Assembly: GCA_020055645.1 (NCBI GenBank)
Contig: CM034546.1
Span: forward strand, 78,988,001-79,052,000
From: Tomocerus qinae
Taxonomy: Eukaryota > Arthropoda > Collembola > Entomobryomorpha > Tomoceridae
Direction: 5' to 3'
Length of the DNA: 64,000 bases
The first letter of the stretch is position 1, and each line of letters begins with the position of its first letter. Below, in pieces: positions 29,946 through 42,230 of the stretch. A program made the position numbers and the translations under genes. The notes under the pieces are model-generated. The model was given only the letters and a program-made list of their open reading frames with translations. It had not been told where the DNA came from and did no database searches.

Positions 29946-30039
29946 TGTATTCCGGGGCAATATTGTACGATGGGTAGAATATATTTCAGATACATAGATT
30001 TTTATGTTAATTCCAATTGACGTTTTCATGCTTTCTCAG

Positions 30040-30311
30040 GTGGGCCAGGCCCAGAAGAGGTACAGATTTTACGTTACATTGATAGAGTCAAAAAATATTC
30101 CAAAACTTCGCCTTATTACGGCCTAGGGTCAACCTTTTGTTCAGAAAGAGAATTTGGCTATTGGCAAATTACTCCGGTTACCCACCACATTTTTGACTCG
30201 AATACTTTTAATCACCATTATACATACTACCATCACTGGACAATGGACCATTTTAAGGCCGAGTTAGCCTTAAGTAGCAATGTAGCGTCAAGCGATGAAT
30301 TAGAAAATTGA
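30040..30311 (+). CDS. orphan terminal exon-like open frame
   Basis: A strong acceptor (pyrimidine tract plus CTTTCTCAG ending at 30039) opens a frame of 90 codons ending at TGA 30309-30311. It enters in phase 1 after a leading GT. The predicted peptide begins GPGPEEVQILRYIDRV, is rich in Tyr, His and Phe (HHYTYYHHW) and has no ATG near its start, so it would be the last exon of a gene. A phase-1 donor that could feed it lies inside the preceding gene (ATC G|GTAGTG near 29024), which would make it an alternative C-terminus. Unrecognised family. It may instead be chance or an old element. Confidence 0.35.
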
Positions 30312-31620
30312 GTGTTTTTTGTAGTAATTTTAGCTCATCGCCTGAGGAAGCAAGCTTTAAGAACCGCACAGTCTGTCCGTACGTCCGTCCTTCTGTCCCC
30401 ACGATAACTTTCGAATGTTACGACGGATATTGGCCAAACTTGGCAAAAAAATGCCTATGGACCACTGACAACCTCTATTGATTTTGGGGTAAATCGGTCG
30501 GTAAATTGATTGATGAGATACCGCGCGCTCACTTTGTTTCATTTTGATAGTCAAAGTAGAAAATAGGTATTGAAAAGTTCAATTGCGTTTCCTATAAATT
30601 GTTTGCTGAAAATATTTCACTCCGCTCCTACCCAATTTAAGATTTATTTTGATAGTCAAATATAACTTATTTTACTTATTATAAAATTTTTTGATGTTGA
30701 TAGTCAATTATGATCAATATTGTTCCAATTTGAATTACTGTAGATTTTAGTAATCAAATCAAAATAAACCTATTTCTACTATCATTCTACCAAAAGTGTG
30801 CACATGGTCGCCTTTACTCAGGCGAGCTTCTGTTACGGCTTGCTGTAGGTTTTGATCTCCACTCCTGTACTCAAAAAGGAGTAAAATTTGAACGTGAGTA
30901 GCGTCTACTCCTTTTTGGCAACAGTCCATACTCATTTCCAAGCACGTACGTGCTAGGACGTGTCCAATGGGGGAGGGGGTGCAGCGCCCCTTTCAAAGTA
31001 ACGTTACCTTATACCCTAAGCTAAAAATGTGACCCTCGTGGGTGGCCAGAGTATGTTACCGATGGCCAATATGCTATTTTAATACAAATATATTGACCCT
31101 GGTATCGAAAATCTCTTGCAAACCTACAACCTGGTTGCTGCGGAAATCGGGCCTTGCCCCGCCCCCAAAGTAGAGGGAGCTTACATGTTCTCAGCCAATA
31201 GAATGTCACGCTCCCTTCGGGGGCGTGGCGGAGCTAAAGTGTGAAAATTAGACAGTGGGCGGGGCCTGTTACACTGGAAATTAAAATTTTTTCGATGCCT
31301 ATTGACCCTAGGTAGTAGTAAGATGAAATTTTAGAATATTTTTTGACTATTGAAGTAACTCATTGAGCATACTATACTATTATACTATTAATGTATATCG
31401 CATATTTTATACATTGTGATGGTCGACATTATATTCAGGATTCCAAAAATGTACCACACAAGAAGATCGGGTAAGAACTTTAAACAGAATTCCAATGGTT
31501 GTAAAGCAACTTTTACATGCATTTTGATGATCATCAGAGATTTCCAAATCTGCGGTACCGGGAGCTTAAAGTCCTGGTGCATAAAAACGTAAATGATCTC
31601 TTGACTATCATATCCCTCAT
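30312..31620. other. repeat-like non-coding DNA
   Basis: Contains a pyrimidine/CCGT-rich patch (30365-30400: GTCCGT-type words) typical of old dispersed repeats, and two GC-rich patches (30960-31000 and 31140-31275). The latter holds an imperfect inverted repeat of GCCCCC/GGGGGC and GGGAGC/GCTCCC words. No gene is supported. Confidence 0.5.
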
Positions 31621-31624
31621 TAAA

Positions 31625-31955
31625 TTTTTTTGAAAAATTGCTAAAGGATCCGAGATTACTGATCCATCACCCATAAAGTATATTCAATAAAGATTCATCG
31701 GAACTTATTCTAGAGGTTATATTTAGAAATTTTTACAATTTTGTCTTTGATTGGAAGATACACGGATCACAAAATGCAAATACAGGATTATGAATCAATT
31801 TCAAGTTTCAAACGATGATATCTTCAAGCCAGAGACAAAAATGTGAAGTTTTCAAAGTATAACCTCTAGAATAAGTTTTGAAGAATCTTTTTTACATTTA
31901 CTACATGGGTGTAGGACCAGTAATCTCAGATCCTTTAGGACTTTCCCAAAAAGTA
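31625..31955. repeat. long imperfect inverted repeat (foldback)
   Basis: The left arm, about 31625-31762, pairs with the right arm, about 31819-31955, around a loop near 56 bases. Examples are CTAAAGGATC with GATCCTTTAG, GAGATTACTG with CAGTAATCTC, and TTATTCTAGAGGTTATA with TATAACCTCTAGAATAA. The arms are perhaps 75-80 percent identical by eye with small indels. No coding content. Likely a MITE or foldback transposon. Confidence 0.75.
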
Positions 31956-32714
31956 CGAATTTTCGCGATACCCATTTACCCTCTATGATAATTTTTACTG
32001 GTTACCTAGCAGCGTCCCCATCTGTGGCAAAAACAGTCTTTTGAAATCTGCACCACTGCCTTAAACGGTGCAAAATTTGTTTTACAGAATCGAAAACTGG
32101 CTCACTTTTTTGGAAATCTAACTTTTATTAAACCAATTCAAAATTCCAAACATCAATGTAAATGGCCAAATTGAATTTTCCCGCACATGAAGTAATAGAA
32201 ACCTTGAGCGCACTGAAAGCTGGTAAAATTTTCATACAGAATGCATGCATTGTTCCTGTTATGAAATTTTTTGTGCCTTGTAAGTCGTAGGAGACTATAG
32301 ACCGCGCAGTGCATAATTGTGTAGTGCCACCAAATTGTTCTGCTTTGGACGTGTTGGAATTTGCCTCATTATGTACGTTATTATGTGCTTGCCTGCGTTT
32401 TAGAATTACGGCAAATCAACACACGGAAGTACAAACATACAAACGGAATTGTCACGTGACTGACTTTTGCCGTTTATCTAATAGTAGTGATTGATTTTAT
32501 TTATTTTTATAAATATTTTAATAAAATCTCACACATAATAAAATTTTTCATCATCTCTAAAGATGTAATTATGTGTGATGGTGTGATTGTATTACATATT
32601 TTAAATTTTATGCTAATAATATTTGTGTTTTCTTTTTATAGTGATCTAGAACAAACTTTATAGTCCAGTTTTTTACCTATTGAGTGGTATTTATTGGCAT
32701 TGGGTGATTGACTC
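31956..32714. other. intergenic, no gene seen
   Basis: Mixed-composition DNA with no domain-bearing frame. Probably includes the 3' UTR of the minus-strand receptor gene to its right. Confidence 0.5.
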
Positions 32715-34023
32715 TTATGGCATGGAAAGCAGAATGTCGACAGTGTTATCAACAATTTTGGACAAGAAGGTCAATGGGAATCCTCGATCCACAAAGCCAA
32801 ACTTGCCCATTCGGAGTGAAATGGGCTGCAAACCTCTAGCAAGTCGCTTGATTCTTTCGTTTTTGCTGGACTTGAGCAGAAAAATGAATTTGCTGGAGTC
32901 AGTGTGAATCGTCCCGGTTTGATTACATAAAAGTATTGCAATCAGAATGGATATTGCAGTCAGAGTTGGTAGAATGATGTAGTCCGAGAATTCCATGGTG
33001 TCTCTCAGTTTGACTGTGCCACAAAGCCCGAAGACGATGAGGAAATGTCCCGTTGCCACTTGCAGTGGAATCATAAAGGACGTGTGGTCGTTCACTGATG
33101 AAGAATAAAATCTTAATTGCGTGAAGAATTTAATTGCCAACTCGGAAGGAAATTTCCCGATTTTTTCTGCCCAGTGACATAGGAATTTAATGTGAATGGA
33201 TCCGAAAAGCAAGTAGACGTTTGCAGGAGCGATGAATGCCATTGTCGAGAAGAGCCCTAGAATGAAGAAAATCAGACGGTTTATTATCTCTTGGATGTGG
33301 ATGGTCTGTCCTCGTCGGTAAGGCGGCTCAATGCTGAGGTACGGATATGTGTTTCCCAAGCCAATATAAATTGACATAAGGAGAGCAATAACCATTTCCG
33401 AGGGAATGATACTCAAGACTACTACTCCAAAGTAGTCAAACCTCTGAGCTTTCCTATCTTCGATGACCAGTTCATTTTCGATTTCTGTAAAATTTAAATA
33501 AAGGTGAAAATGTCAATTCTTGTTGAATGCAATATCAAAGGTAATATTATATAATTCAAATATTGTTACATTTACTAAACCATGTAATTGAAATTTAGTC
33601 AAAAGAATGCCAAAACAAGTCTGGGTATTAATGCATAAGAAAAATATAGAAATAAAACGCCTTACTTGATAGTTTACGATCCAAATTTACGCAGCAATTT
33701 AGAAGTGGAGGACAACTTGTTAGTCCATTGCGCACCAACGAATAGTTTCCTCCACTAGATATTGCGAGAAGGATTATAAACAGAACTAATATGATTTTGT
33801 TTTCCGCTCCCAGCAGCTCGGAATTCAACGTCAGAAAGATTGTGCAATGAATCAGTATTAGTGAATTCAGCAGTGCACCTGCAGCCCAAAATCGAGTTTT
33901 CCATTTTCGTTTGCTGACGCTCACCTCAAGCGTTTTGGCGTTTAACTCAAAGGGGAGAAAGCCAAGCCATCCGAAAGTTTTAAACTGCCAAATCAATGCA
34001 AGTGCAGTCAATTTTGATATCAT
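32715..34023 (-). CDS. gustatory-type seven-transmembrane receptor, copy 3
   Basis: Two minus-strand exons, 34023-33666 and 33484-32715, with a phase-1 intron, give 375 residues. Multiple hydrophobic segments predict a multi-pass chemoreceptor. The C-terminal motif (GFVDRGFPLTFLSKIVDNTVDILL) matches the arrangement at the end of the receptor at 60364-61667 (VVKRMTGISLMRFIVDNLITMLL), so these two form one subfamily, distinct from copies 1 and 2. The single intron is again phase 1, about 119 codons in, as in the other receptors. No damage is visible. The ligand is unknown. Confidence 0.75.
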
Positions 34024-34097
34024 TTTGTCACATTAACTGTTTTTGAAACCTGAAAGTACCATAATATTTTTTATTATTAAGCTGCACATTAAACAAG

Positions 34098-34683
34098 GGG
34101 TGCCAATTAATTTGTATGGCGCACACATGACTTTTGCATGGGGAATTTTTTGACATTTAGTGTGACTTTGTATGGTGTGTTAAGACTTACCTAATGAATT
34201 TGTATGGAAACAATGACTATGTATGGTGATAGTTTTTTATAAGCATGCATAGTATATCAATATATATCACCATAGGTTGGTAAATTTATTCAAGTTTAAA
34301 AATATATTTGTAGAATGATAAGACCCAAGTAGAAACTGAACAGTTATGTAGAAAGCATGGATAGTTAGTTATGTGTGTAAAATGAATTCAATGCTCTGAG
34401 CTCCGACGTTATCTCATAATTAGCATGTTACCATCATTTTTCCAATCTGTACATTTCCTCTCCTCTGCATTTGTGTTTGCTTTATTTTGTTAAAACTTGC
34501 TTGTCCGTGAACACAACTACCATGGCCGGGACCATTTACCTATTATGTTAAATTAACTTAATATTACCATACAAAGTCATAAAGCGCCATACAAAGTCAT
34601 AAAGCGCCATACAAAGTCATACTATCTATTTTTAGCTCTCCCATACAAAAGTCATGTGTGTGCCATACAAATTCCTATTTTCC
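34098..34683. mobile_element. MITE, possibly Mutator-like, with 11-bp target duplication
   Basis: A 586-bp non-coding element is flanked by the direct repeat CATTAAACAAG (34087-34097 and 34684-34694). Its ends are inverted repeats: AATTTGTATGGC, CACACATGACTTTTG and CATGGGG-like words on the left recur in reverse complement on the right. The subterminal region has three copies of a 20-bp word containing CCATACAAAGTCATAA (34564-34620). A 9-11 bp duplication is typical of Mutator-like elements, so the family is inferred from that alone. Confidence 0.75.
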
Positions 34684-34694
34684 CATTAAACAAG

Positions 34695-36896
34695 TACTTG
34701 ACTACGAGTTTTATAAAAGCAATAAAATAATCTGGGCAAAAATGTTCAGCTATCTTTGGTCATTAATATTATCTTTGTGTCCAGAATCAAAAATGTTTTA
34801 TAGGTAAAATATTTCCTTCCATTTAGTAGGACCTCCCTTTAATATGTATTGGCTGTTGGTGAATCAACCAAGTTGTTAATCAAAATTTTTTACAATACCA
34901 TGGGTTAATTTACATCCTGACGAAAATATACTAAATACTATGTAATTTTATTATTACTTAAAATTTCTATTAATTCCGTGTAAACAAAATGAAAAATGGC
35001 TTGTAGTAAATGTATCAGAAAAGCATTAATGACTTTTTTTTAAATTTTAGCACTTTTCAATGATTAAAATACCGACTACGATTAAACTAACTCACCCAAT
35101 TTCTATAAAATTATTTTTACTCTTTCAAAAATGGAATAAGAACGTTCACCAAGTATGATGTTTTGTATTGCTAGCTAAAGTATAATAAAAAAATAACCTA
35201 AATCAGTGCTTTGAATGACTTACGTTTTTACTTAAACAAAGGAGTGACGAAGAAGGTTCAGTGAAATTGTATAATTCCCTGAAAATAATTAGTAGAAATT
35301 AAACTTTTGTGGACCTTATATATGCATATTGGCAAGATAATATCTACATTTGATTTTCTGGCAATGCGTTACTGTAATTTCTCATGCCAAAATATCATTA
35401 CATTTGACTTTTCTTAAAATTATAAATTCCGACTACGAATTGGATGTTGACCTGAACAAACTTGGGAGGCAGAATGTCTCTTTATTTAAATAAATTGATT
35501 TGTCGGAAATATTTTTTTAGTAAATTCTCTAAAATAAGTAATAAAATGTGTTGAATAGCTTGCTCTCAAGTATTAGCTCCTATTGCAAAGAGTAGCATAG
35601 CATTATGACAATAGTTCCAGGACAAAAGCACTTCCAATGAAAGTGCCTTTGAGAAACTATGTTGCAACATTCGATGTTGTTACAAAACGATCACAAGAAT
35701 GGGTTTTGAGTAAAGTGCATTTTCTGGTCAGTCCCTAGGACTAAACCTCCTACTTCTTGGGATGCAGTGTACTAGAACAGAATATGGCAATGTAAGGTTT
35801 GTACTTATACACATTCACAATTTCTTAGAAAATAATGTTTTTATATATTGTAAATTATTTGTATTTTGCTATACTTTAGGGCTTCTTAGTCAATATAATA
35901 GAACTTCTTAGGCAAAACTCTTATTTATAGAAAGTTGAAACTAACTTTTAACTTTGACTCCTCAGCACTGTTCATTTCCTACCTTTTACAATATCCGCCG
36001 GAAAGTCGACCTGAATAATTTCTGGAGTTTCTCAATACAATGACTCCTTAAACTTAACCATAAAGTATATTATATGGTGCTGAAGCACAAACTCGTTACA
36101 TTAAGTAATATCTAAATATATGCCCCAAAAAAGTTTAAGAAACAAATAATTCTAAAAATGCCGGTCTTCTATGAAAATTCATAGATTCATCTGAATGAAA
36201 TGAGCCCAACAGCCAAAATAAACGTATAAGCATCTATGACCAACTTGGTATGAAAACTCTCTAATATTGTGCCACGAAGTCGTTTATGAAATAGGTCAAG
36301 AATCGGATTCGTTTTATTTAAATAATTGGATGAAATATATGACAGAAAGCTATTTTCAGTTTTTCACTTTTTGATTAAATTTTTCTGAAATTAAGAAAAA
36401 CTACTCATACTTAAGATAATGCTTGTTGTGTGGAAAATGTTAACTGGCGTTGTCCATCCCTCACTTTTATGGCCACAATTACATCATATTTTTAAAAATT
36501 GCGTTTTGATCTAGTTCAAAAAGACCCAGAGGTTGAGTATCGGCGAGGTTTCGTAATAAGTTTCATCCAAATCAGTTCAGAGGTTTCTGAGATATATTTA
36601 TTTTGCTAGATAATGGAATTTTTATATTTATATTCATTTTATTTTTTATTTTCAGGCAAATTCTTTATTAGACATTCCAAATGCTTTTTTGTGGAAAAAG
36701 TTTGTATATTAATTAGTTATAAGAATTTATAATTATTCCATTCCTACAAATTTACGATTACCTTTTAAAGATGCAAAATGTAGCAATGCCTTCAATAATT
36801 GCAAAGGGTGGATTAGATCACACCCACAGTTATTTAATGCAATCACATCGGTACATGAAAAGTAACAGAATCAGTATCAAAAAAAATTGATGGGAA
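34695..36896. other. intergenic, no gene seen
   Basis: About 2.2 kb of AT-rich DNA without a recognisable frame, repeat or RNA gene. Confidence 0.5.
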
Positions 36897-38539
36897 TCAA
36901 TACAAAGCAGCATTTTCAATACGTCTCTGGTAATAATCGAAGGCAATAACAGGAGGGCGTGTAGAAAATTCTTCTCTCCCTGGAGAAATGGGGACAACTG
37001 GAAATATTTTCTCGTCGCCATCAGGATTAACAAAATACACAAAACTCTGACGAGAATCAGTGGCCGGGCGACCTTCTGTCAATATTCTGACTCGATGCCG
37101 CTACAAAGCAATTTAGAAATTCAACAAGACTTTTAGAAAAATGATACATATTAGTAGCAGTGTCAGTTAAATGCTACTAATACTTATTTCTTCGTATTTT
37201 ATCGGGTGCCGGTTGCTATATTTGCGTTGTATATCTGTTGCGATGGAATTTATTAATGTTTTAGTAAATGAATTCAGAAATGAATTTTACCGCAGCATGA
37301 AGTTCTCCAGCGGTCCAAAATTCCATTAGTTGGCCACTGTTGAGGAGAATTGCGTCTTTAATTGGAGTAGCAGGGATCCATTTTCCAGTGGATGACCGCA
37401 CCTTCAATTAGGCTCAAGTTAGATGTAATTTTATATTAATCGAAATGTCAAGGTCGTTTTAAAACTTTACAAAATTGACATGAACTGCAACTGCAGTCAG
37501 ATTATGAACAATCAAGCAGTGGCGTAAAAATGGAAAGTAAAGATAAAATTCATAAAATTAAGCATATTTGGGACTACCTCCAAGCCTCCAACCATATCCT
37601 GTACAAAAGAAAATAACATCAGCAAAGCTACGAACCTATTTTATAGCCAAAAGTTGAGTTCGTTTAATGATGTCATAAATGACCTGGAAAAGAAGTGTAA
37701 TTGAGCCCCAATCACTATGGTCTCCACATCTAATGACGTCTTCTGGATGGCTATCGTTAGGATTCAAAGTGTAATAATACAATGTCCTGAACTGTGTGTG
37801 GCTCTTCACGGAATTGTCATCCAGATTTTTATGACGTTTAACGAAAAAGTCTTCATCTTTCAATTTTCCGTCCATGTTCAAATACTTTCCTAAGCATTTC
37901 AGAATCTTCTTGGCACAAATCTCCATGTCTATTCGGATATCATCAACAGCCGCTTTCATTCCTGGAATTTCTTCTGGAAAATTCTTCTCGTCGTGCACAT
38001 CTTGCCCCCAAAAATCAATCAACTCTTTAAGCTCAGTTGAATTCTTTTCATTCTCATTCAAACTACAAAAACGAATAAAATCTGACAATTTTTTGACCCT
38101 TGGAATTTATAAACCAGATAAAAACCGTAAAAATGGATTGTTGAAAATTGAAAGCTCACAATTCGTCTCCAGGGCCCGAATATCCATGATAAGATTTTAC
38201 CGGGTCTGTTTTTTTGAATTTTCTTTTGATTTCTATTGGCAATTGAAAAAAATCTTTGCAAAGTTTGTAGACCAATTCAAGCTGATAAAAGCAAAAAGAT
38301 TTATTTTAATATACTACATTGTACTTATACAAGGCACAGATAACGATTTACAACTTATTTATCAATTAATAATATTTCAATACCTTTTTTAGGTCGACTC
38401 CATGATTTACAATATAGGCAAAACCAACACTGCCCATTGCAGCACCAAGTTCCTTTGCAACTCTTTGGTAGTTATCATCATTCACATTTTCAAAGTGGCC
38501 CACAATAGCTGAGAAATCTACAATTGGAATCTCTACCAT
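36897..38539 (-). CDS. Fe(II)/2-oxoglutarate oxygenase, IPNS-like, copy A
   Basis: Six minus-strand exons, 38539-38384, 38281-38160, 38062-37684, 37598-37578, 37401-37291 and 37100-36897, join to 330 residues. The N-terminus (IPIVDFSAIV, GFAYIVNHG) is the DIOX_N domain of the isopenicillin N synthase/ACC-oxidase family. The jelly-roll core supplies the iron ligands H208 and D210 (HSDWGS) and H265 (HRV), and the 2-oxoglutarate/substrate anchor R280-x-S282 (RQS). All are intact, so a cytosolic mononuclear iron oxygenase is expected. The substrate is unknown, and true beta-lactam synthesis is not implied. Exon 4 is a 21-nt micro-exon (DMVGGLE). The gene shares every exon length with copy B. Confidence 0.88.
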
Positions 38540-39457
38540 ATTGTCTGCAGAAAAAAAATCCTGTGACCTCTAGCTATTATTTATTTTTGTGCAAATCTTA
38601 ATTTAGAATCCTAAAAATTGGAATGGAGAAGATAAAGGACCCTAGGTATCTCATACACTTGTCAATTTACAACTTATGAATGGCTGCAGTTTTTTTAACG
38701 ACTGCATACAGTTTTCCAACCACAATGGCAGTTATCAATATTAATACAATTCTACTCGGTCAGACTATTGTACTATTTTGTATCTATGTACGTTGAAGTT
38801 GTAAATAGATAAAAGAGAGTTAAGCAAGATAAACAACACTCACCCACTCGCTTCTCACAGGAAAAGGTGTCCTGCCTCACCCGCCTTACTTGATGAGTTG
38901 GTACAGAGGAAAGATATCCGCCTTTAGATTTACATAAATGATAACGTAAAACAGATGCATTTGTGTAGGTTATAGGGGAACAATAGATATAAAAGGAGAG
39001 GGGATACTAGGGGAGCATGTAAATATAGGTTATCAACTGAATTCAATTCTAACTCCACCACTTTCCACAGCAGCAACAATGCCATTTCTAAACGCACAAT
39101 AATGGCCACTAAAAATAAGTTGGGACAAAAAGCATTTTTCAGAAAAAACTGAAGCAATCCATAATCCCAATCTTAAAAACGCAAAACTTTTGCATTTATA
39201 TCAATGTTTAATAATGTTTAATAATTCTTAATTCGCTCCAAAAGTGCTGCCACGCACTGATTGGTTTCAAGAAGGTATCGGCTTCCACAAATTATTATGA
39301 CATGTAATCCATTCCTTCCAATTCAATTATGATTACTTAGTATCCCTTGATATGGTCTCCTTATAGTTGAGGCATATGCCAAAATAGAAAAAAACGAGTG
39401 GGTAATGGCAAATAAATCCTGATATTCAGCAAATTCTGAGTTTTCTTTTCATAGAAT
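38540..39457. other. intergenic, no gene seen
   Basis: Separates oxygenase copy A from the LigB-like gene. It should hold the promoter of copy A on the minus strand. No motif is convincing. Confidence 0.5.
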
Positions 39458-40891
39458 TTATTCAGGAAACCAAATGGTTACCATCATTCCAAAATAGGAT
39501 GGTACACTATATTCATAGAAATGTGCTCGATATTCGTCCCCATTTTTGACCGATTGGCTCAATATTCCATGAAGTATTACGAGTCCTCTATAACCACAAC
39601 TGCCTGCTAATTTTTCAATATAACCAGCTCGATGAATGAGAATATTTGTACTTCTTTCCTCGGTTTCACGATTTCTATCCAATTTAGCCCATTCCAAACA
39701 ATAGTTATCAAAAGGTCGGGCAACTTCACTATATGGATAAGGACTGGATGTTGCGTTGGAGTGGTAATGAGACAAATCACAACTAACCACAATTGCAACC
39801 CTTTTGTGTGAGAAAAACCGATTGTTATCAATAATATTTGCAATATCATTTCCCATTTTTAAATACGGGGTCAGTGAATGTCTTCGTGGAACTCCAATCA
39901 ACACAACAGGAGGAAGTTTATAATTTTCACTGTCGGCTGCTTCTTTGAGAAATGTCCAGGGAATCACCTCGGCCCAACGAATTGGCAATGTGTCCCTTCC
40001 AGATCTGTATAGATTTTTCATTGTTGATATAAATTGCTTTTGCGTATTTTAATATTTTGGATTTTGAGACATATTAATTTAGCAAGGTGCAAAATTATGA
40101 TTAAAAAGAAGTCATAATATACATTAATACACATTTCTTTAAATTAGAGGTATATCTTAGTCTAACACAAAATACAAACGTAACTAACCCCAATGTCATC
40201 ATTTCCACAGGGTTGCTGAAATTAAGCAAATTTTTAAAAATAACGGCCGAGGACTGCAAATCTAAATCGAAAGATGCAGAGTATTTCCCTTTTCCAAATG
40301 ATCCTTCAGCCTGTTACATATTATGCAAGGAATGAAAAATGAAAAATTATTAGTGAACACTCTAGTAAAAAGTTACTGAGTAAGCTCTCAAAATAATTAT
40401 TTCAAAACCACAAACATTTCTCTCAACAGATTTTTGATTAATCTAGCCTTTCTGCAAATATAAAATCATAAAAGATAAAATGATAACCCATTTACATGTG
40501 CTCCTCCCACAAATAGAAAATGGTTCTGTAGCTTTAGCCCATGAGGAGTTGTAAGGATTATTAAATCCGGTCTCTTTCTCACAAGTTCATGTGCCGCTTT
40601 CTTCATTGCCTTGTTAAGTTTTATACTTTCTTCTTTTGTCTTTTCTCCAGAAGCAGATTCCTTAGAGTAGTCTCTGTTCTCTGGGTCAACAGTAATACCC
40701 CCATGGGGAAAAACAAAAACTCCTACTATTCCATTTCTGCTGTCTATTGTAGTTTCCGTTTCATTCAAACCTGATTTGAATTTAATAGATCTTTGCCTGT
40801 TGCGAATGTCATTATGACAATTAATAGAACTGACGAAAAAAATAATTATGATAAAAGTCACTTTTAAATGTTTATTGTAAATATACGTCAT
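39458..40891 (-). CDS. secreted LigB/MEMO-superfamily extradiol-dioxygenase-like protein
   Basis: Exons 40891-40496, 40310-40189 and 40004-39458 (phases 0 and 2) encode 354 residues. A signal peptide occupies about residues 8-25 (FIIIIFFVSSINC). The remainder follows the class III extradiol dioxygenase subunit B / MEMO fold: FPHGGI (H63), a Lys-rich helix, PDLIILTTPHG (H117), CDLSHYH (D249, H252), a SCGYRGLVILHGIL block and the final SYFGMM strand. Those His/Asp residues are the usual metal site. Where many bacterial homologues have a DHG active-site histidine before the VP motif, this protein reads RWAEVIP (W183), so catalysis is uncertain. It lies between two oxygenase paralogues on the same strand. 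The bacterial-style family makes horizontal transfer worth testing. Confidence 0.75.
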
Positions 40892-42230
40892 GGCGTAATT
40901 TGAGGACCCGTTAGAATTATCGAGTAATAAAAATATTTTGTTACTATGAAGTGAATGTATGCTGCTCTTAAAATCGAACTACAATCCATTCTTGTATAAA
41001 TCAATGGCTCAATTGCGTCTCCGGAATAAATCCTAACCAAACTAATGATGAGATTAACATCTGTTAGTTAATCTGCCCTAATTACTATATATAGCAGTAC
41101 AAAATAAATGAATATTGAAAACAATAGAGAGGGAATAATGATTAACTTTGTTACACCCTACAAAACAGAAAACCATTACTCATCTGTAGTTTAGACAATC
41201 GTGAAAAATGCATCATTATGAACACTATGTATACCTATAACAAGTAATAGAAAATGGCCAATGCCAATACATTTAACGAAATAGGTAAAATTTCCACCTT
41301 TCTTACCCATGTAATTTATAATGGTCTGAAAGAGTCTTTATTGGTGTGAAATAGTGTACTCAATCAATCATCAAAGATCTAATTCAATCGTTAAATCAAT
41401 AATGAAAGCAATATGTCGAATTAATGGGGAATCTCCGATTCACCAGCCATAGCCTTAAATTAAAACTGAAATAAATGGAATCATAATATTACAAGGCTTC
41501 CAAGAAAAAGGGGAATTTTTTCTCAAAATACCAAAAAATTTTTGCTTCGCGCGATTTTATGTGATTTTTAGGTTATTTTTGACTCATTTTAGACAAAATA
41601 AGCCAATGACACTTGACATTTTTATAATGAGTTGATCTATCTATAAGTTCAAACTAGAAATATAATTTGACAGTTCACACAACTTTGGAAATAGAGTAGT
41701 CCATTCATAGCTTATTGTAATTCTTAATTGAACAACAATTGAGATGCCCAGTGTACTTTTTTATTCATTTACGGTATGTGATGAGTGATGACGAATATAA
41801 GCAGTACCATGAATGTTTTCTCACTCCTTAAATGTGAGATTAGTATTATGTCCAAATAAATACTATACGTATAATAATGAAAAAATACATGATATTTTTA
41901 CCTAAATTTTACCTTTTATTTTACCTAACCTTTATTTTACCTTTTATTTTACCTAACCTAACCTAAATGATGGAAATCTTGCTATTTAATACATAGTATT
42001 TCGATTTATACATAAAAAGTGCATAAAACCAAAAATACAGTATTTTAAAGTATACAGTAGGGGAGCACGATAAATAACTTCCGAATATAGTAAACACGGG
42101 AAATAGACGCTAAATATTATGCTGTTTCCAATTACTAATAGTTTTTAGTATTCAGAGAATTATTAGAATTATTCAATGCAGAATTATTATTGTAATCAGA
42201 TAAGTAGACCGTCATCCTCAGAATTCTAAA
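40892..42230. other. intergenic with dispersed repeat
   Basis: No gene. The inverse copy of the dispersed repeat lies at 41500-41607. CTATATATAG at about 41090 on either strand could be the TATA element of the LigB-like gene but lacks an obvious initiator. An ACCTAACCT-type short repeat lies near 41925-41965. Confidence 0.5.
41500..41607 (-). repeat. dispersed repeat, second copy
   Basis: Reverse-complement relative of 21605-21713, ordered CCAAGAAAAA, TTTTTCTCAAAATACC, TGTGATTTTTAGG, TATTTTTGACT, AAAATAAGCCAA. Estimated 75-80 percent identity by eye. Confidence 0.7.

Noticed and set aside
31140-31275. GC-rich patch as a CpG island promoter
   Set aside because: No gene starts nearby and the patch is an imperfect inverted repeat within repeat-like DNA.
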